Source: Brevundimonas sp. (lineage in GTDB: Bacteria; Pseudomonadota; Alphaproteobacteria; Caulobacterales; Caulobacteraceae). Taken from it: 46,158 bases of DNA. This document shows, piece by piece, positions 42,546 through 46,158 of the stretch. Numbering within the stretch: position 1 is the first letter of the stretch; every line of letters starts with the position of its first letter. The DNA lies in the NCBI RefSeq assembly GCF_027484365.1, contig NZ_JAIXTC010000001.1, forward strand, positions 1 to 46,158. Reading direction: 5' to 3'. The position numbers and the translations under genes are program-made. The notes beneath the pieces were generated by a model, which saw nothing but the letters and a program-made list of their open reading frames with translations, ran no database searches and was not told the DNA's origin.

Positions 42546-43358
42546 ATGAAGACGGCACTGGTCGTACTGGGAATGCACCGCTCGGGGACATCGTCCGTAG
42601 CCGGAGCTTTGACCCTTCTGGGCGCCGCGGCCCCGCGGACCCTGATGGCCCCGGCCGCCGACAATCCGCGTGGCTTCTGGGAAAGCCATGTCGTCATGGT
42701 CCTCAACGATGTCCTTCTGGCCGAGTCCGGATCGAGCTGGAGCGACTGGCGTCGCCTGCCCCGCATCCCCGACCCCGCAGCCGCCCGCGACCGCATCGTC
42801 CGGACCATGGCCGATGAGTTCGGCGATGCGGACACCATCGTCCTCAAGGACCCGCGCATGTGCCGACTGTTCCCGGCCTGGCGTGACGCACTGGAACAGG
42901 CCGGCTACCGCCCCCTGGTCGTCACCCCGCTGCGCACGCCTTCCGAGGTCGCCGCCTCGCTCCAGGCCCGCAATCCGGTCTCGCGCGAACAGGGTCTGCG
43001 GCTCTGGCTGCGCCATGTTCTGGACGCCGAGGCCGCGAGCCGGGGCCTGCCCCGCCATTTCATGCCCTGGGCGTCGTTCATGGCGGACTGGCGGGCCGAG
43101 GTCGCCCTGATCAACGCCCGCCTCGGCACGGCCCTGGCCCCCGCCGCCGGCGACGACGGAGCCGGGATCGACGCCTTCCTGACACCCGACCTGCACCGCC
43201 AACGCGACGGGACCCCGCCTCCGGCCCTGGTCGCCCGGGCCTGGTCCGTGCTCGGCGATCTGGCCCGCCACGGTGAGCATCCGGATCTCCACGCGGCGCT
43301 CGACGCCATGCGCCGCGCCTTCGACCAGGCGGAAGACCTGTTCGCCGACGCGCCCTGA
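42546..43358 (+). CDS. Sulfotransferase-fold protein
   Basis: 270 residues. The N-terminal VVLGMHRSGTSSVAGAL (residues 6-22) is the PAPS/P-loop-like motif of bacterial sulfotransferase-family proteins. IVLKDPRMCRLFPAWRDAL (about 98-116) and TPLRTPSEVAASLQARNP (about 127-144) are the next conserved blocks, the latter containing the 3'-phosphate-binding Arg/Ser. Members often lie in polysaccharide clusters and are sometimes fused to glycosyltransferases. Divergent from manC with shared regulatory DNA. ATG 42546 starts directly at the motif; an in-frame upstream ATG has no homology. True sulfate transfer is unproven for this subfamily. Confidence 0.75.
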   Translation: MKTALVVLGMHRSGTSSVAGALTLLGAAAPRTLMAPAADNPRGFWESHVVMVLNDVLLAESGSSWSDWRRLPRIPDPAAARDRIVRTMADEFGDADTIVLKDPRMCRLFPAWRDALEQAGYRPLVVTPLRTPSEVAASLQARNPVSREQGLRLWLRHVLDAEAASRGLPRHFMPWASFMADWRAEVALINARLGTALAPAAGDDGAGIDAFLTPDLHRQRDGTPPPALVARAWSVLGDLARHGEHPDLHAALDAMRRAFDQAEDLFADAP

Positions 43359-43418
43359 CAGGACCCGGGCGCCCGATCCTGCGTGACACGGCGAAGCCTC
43401 GCCGGTATCAGCCCCGCC

Positions 43419-44345
43419 ATGGACGAGAACGAGCGGCAATCCGAGGAACGCGGCTGGGCCACGGCGAAGACCCTGGCCGAGGCCCTGCCCTATATTCAGA
43501 TCTATGACCGCGAGACCGTGGTCATCAAATACGGCGGCCACGCCATGGGCGAGACGGCCGTGGCGAGACAGTTCGCCGCAGACGTCGTCCTGCTCAAGCT
43601 GATGGGCGTGAATCCCGTCGTGGTGCACGGCGGCGGACCCCAGATCAGCGCCATGCTCGACAAGGCCGGGGTGAAGTCCAGCTTCATCGACGGCCTGCGC
43701 GTGACCGACAGGGACACCATGGCCGTGGCCGAGATGGTCCTGTCGGGCGCGGTGAACAAGGAGATCGCCCACTGGATCTCGGTCGCCGGCAAGGAGGCTG
43801 ACGTGCGCGGCATCGGCCTGTCCGGCAAGGACGCCGGCCTGCTGACCGTCGAGAAGACCACCCGCACCAAGCGCGACCCCGACAGTCTGATCGAGCACGA
43901 GGTCGACCTCGGCTTCGTCGGCGAGCCGACGAAGGTCGATCCGAAATTGATCGCCGGACTGATCGCCTCCGAGACCGACGACTGGGTTCCCGTCATCGCC
44001 CCCATCGGCGTCGCCGAGGACGGCCAGACCTACAACGTCAATGCCGACACCGTGGCCGGCGCGGTCGCCGGTTCGCTGAACGCCAAACGCATGCTGCTGC
44101 TGACCGATGTGAAGGGCGTGCTCGACAAGAACGGCGACATCATCCGCCAGATGACGCTCGCCCAGGCCCAGGCCCTGATCGACGACGGCACCGCCTCCGG
44201 CGGCATGATCCCCAAGCTGGAGACGGCCATGGCCGCGGTCCGCGCCGGCGTAGAGGCCGTGGTCATCCTCGATGGCCGCCGCCCCCACGCCATGCTGGTC
44301 GAGCTGTTCACCGAATATGGGGCGGGCACTCTGGTGAAGGCGTGA
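43419..44345 (+). CDS. argB: Acetylglutamate kinase
   Basis: 308 residues. Amino-acid kinase fold: [12 protein letters not shown] (phosphate loop Lys), [20 protein letters not shown] (substrate loop), [29 protein letters not shown] (acetylglutamate site) and the [13 protein letters not shown]-site Lys near the end. It phosphorylates N-acetylglutamate in arginine synthesis. The length and the N-terminal helix (about 1-25) are typical of the arginine-inhibited hexameric class, so feedback control is likely. ATG 43419 gives [13 protein letters not shown]; no strong ribosome site. The stop overlaps the next start (GTGA). Confidence 0.95.
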   Translation: MDENERQSEERGWATAKTLAEALPYIQIYDRETVVIKYGGHAMGETAVARQFAADVVLLKLMGVNPVVVHGGGPQISAMLDKAGVKSSFIDGLRVTDRDTMAVAEMVLSGAVNKEIAHWISVAGKEADVRGIGLSGKDAGLLTVEKTTRTKRDPDSLIEHEVDLGFVGEPTKVDPKLIAGLIASETDDWVPVIAPIGVAEDGQTYNVNADTVAGAVAGSLNAKRMLLLTDVKGVLDKNGDIIRQMTLAQAQALIDDGTASGGMIPKLETAMAAVRAGVEAVVILDGRRPHAMLVELFTEYGAGTLVKA

Positions 44346-45030
44346 GCGGGCCCGTCTCCCGACCGGACCTGGGCCATATCAACGCCTGGGTCTTCGACCT
44401 CGACGACACCCTCTATCCGCCCGAACAGGGGGTGATGTCCCTGGTCCAGGCCCGCATCAACGCCTTCATGGTCGACGCCGTCGGTCTTCCCGCCGCGGAG
44501 GCGAAGGTGCTGCAGCGCCAGTTCCTCAACGAGCATGGAACCACCCTGGCCGGTCTGATGGCCAACTACGCCGTCGATCCGGAGAAATTCCTGCGCGAGG
44601 TCCATGACGTGCCCCTGGACTCGCTGGAGCCCAGCCCGGCCCTGGCGAAGGTGATCGCCGCCCTGCCGGGGCGGAAATTCGTCCTGACCAACGGTGCCCG
44701 CAGCCATGCGGCGCGGGTGCTCGACCGCATCGGTATCAAGGACCTGATCGACGGCGTCTTCGCCATCGAGGACATGGACCTGACGCCCAAGCCCGCCCCT
44801 GCGACCTATCGCCATTTCCTCGAGCGGTTCGGGATCGATCCAGCCCACGCGGTCTTCTTCGAGGACACGGCCCGAAACCTCCAGCCGGCCAGGGCGATGG
44901 GCATGACCACCGTCCTGATCGGAACGCCCGACCATCTCGCGACGCGCGGCCTGGCTGGCGGCGACTGGATCGATGCGATCGCGCCCGACCTCCTCGACTT
45001 CCTCACCCCCTATGCCCTGAAGGACGCCGC

Positions 45031-45034
<4 letters not shown>
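44342..45034 (+). CDS. HAD-family pyrimidine 5'-nucleotidase-like hydrolase
   Basis: 230 residues. HAD motifs: [39 protein letters not shown] (Lys) and [12 protein letters not shown]. The SDT1/PHM8-like subclass (cap inserted after motif I, DLDDTLYP form) dephosphorylates pyrimidine nucleotides or related phosphates. It starts with GTG overlapping the argB stop, and its stop overlaps the dapD start (ATGA). This argB-nucleotidase-dapD arrangement is recurrent in Caulobacterales and other alphaproteobacteria. Confidence 0.88.
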
Positions 45035-45903
<869 letters not shown>

Positions 45904-46064
45904 GGGACGTCCCTGCCGGGGTAACCGACGGCCTTGCCTGACCTCGGCCCGATGAGAGCCGCCCTGCGCGACGGAGGATCCCCTGCGTGTTCCACTTCCA
46001 CCACCATCCGGACCGCGCGCTCGCGAACCTCGGATGAACGGCGGTTCGTTGTCTTGCTCGTCAT

Positions 46065-46158
46065 GGCCTCTTCCCCTCAGGAGTTGAGGCCTCCGGAAAA
46101 ACCGGGGCTTTTCGGATTGTCTTCTGAAGGTCGATGTATCTTCTGGAAATCGTCTTCA
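46065..46158 (-). mobile_element. Probable 5' end of the decayed insertion sequence
   Basis: Upstream of the OrfA remnant, the minus strand at the window edge reads TGAAGACGATTTCCAGAAG, starting TG as IS3 terminal repeats do. It has two CAGAAGA copies about 20 bases apart, which could be transposase sites. The boundary cannot be confirmed because the window ends here. Confidence 0.35.

Noticed and set aside
42072..44288. A 738-codon minus-strand frame across the manC start, sulfotransferase and argB
   Set aside because: It runs antisense through argB and the sulfotransferase and through the manC start in another frame; no homology or start signal.

Overview
The window looks like chromosomal DNA of a high-GC alphaproteobacterium of the Caulobacterales, most like Brevundimonas or Caulobacter. 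That placement is inference. It rests on roughly 65-70% GC, the argB - HAD nucleotidase - dapD gene order, RTX and DUF4214 surface proteins, legionaminic-acid genes of the kind Brevundimonas uses for flagellin glycosylation, and promoters resembling the Caulobacter housekeeping consensus. I recognise no rRNA, tRNA, CRISPR array or prophage. The only mobile-element trace is a decayed IS3-type transposase start at the right edge.

Layout. 1-237: 5' part of an outer-membrane beta-barrel gene (minus). 506-4570: a legionaminic-acid (nonulosonate) module with a hydrolysing 2-epimerase (LegG/NeuC type), a CMP-nonulosonate cytidylyltransferase, a LegB 4,6-dehydratase and a CBS-fused sugar nucleotidyltransferase (LegX/PtmE type). 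4713-8287: a KpsM-KpsE-KpsT capsule-type ABC exporter with an unrecognised 299-residue protein translationally coupled to it. 8486-9654: exosortase H and its partner membrane protein, with no visible IPTL-CTERM substrate nearby. 9667-11291: RfbC and a SleB-family cell wall hydrolase (minus). 11394-21980: a nearly complete type II secretion system split over both strands, gspJ-K-L (+), gspH-G (-), gspM-C-D (+), gspI-F-E (-). No gspO prepilin peptidase is present. 22046-25397: a 2OG-Fe(II) oxygenase, a small pentapeptide-like protein, and an abundant-looking secreted protein with its own promoter and a textbook terminator.

25398-36354 is a surface-glycan region: a sulfotransferase, a large DUF4214-GT2 glycosyltransferase, two paralogous GT4 glycosyltransferases (the second with a TPR N-terminus), an FkbM-like methyltransferase, then Gmd and an Rmd-like reductase that should make GDP-D-rhamnose. 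36400-40122 encodes a 1240-residue serralysin-like RTX metalloprotease. 40223-42436 is a ManC-AGE fusion that can supply GDP-mannose to Gmd, divergent from a second sulfotransferase. 43419-45903 is core metabolism: argB, a HAD nucleotidase and dapD.

Taken together, most of the window makes, decorates and exports cell-surface material: nucleotide sugars (CMP-Leg, GDP-mannose, GDP-D-rhamnose), glycosyl-, methyl- and sulfotransferases, an ABC polysaccharide exporter, a T2SS, and probable clients of secretion systems (an RTX protease for a T1SS encoded elsewhere; the 478-residue secreted protein, route unknown). The least explained parts are the exporter-linked 299-residue protein, the exosortase pair without a substrate, the beta-domain-tailed GT4 pair, the cysteine-tagged RTX protease, and the structured intergenic repeats near manC and gmd.
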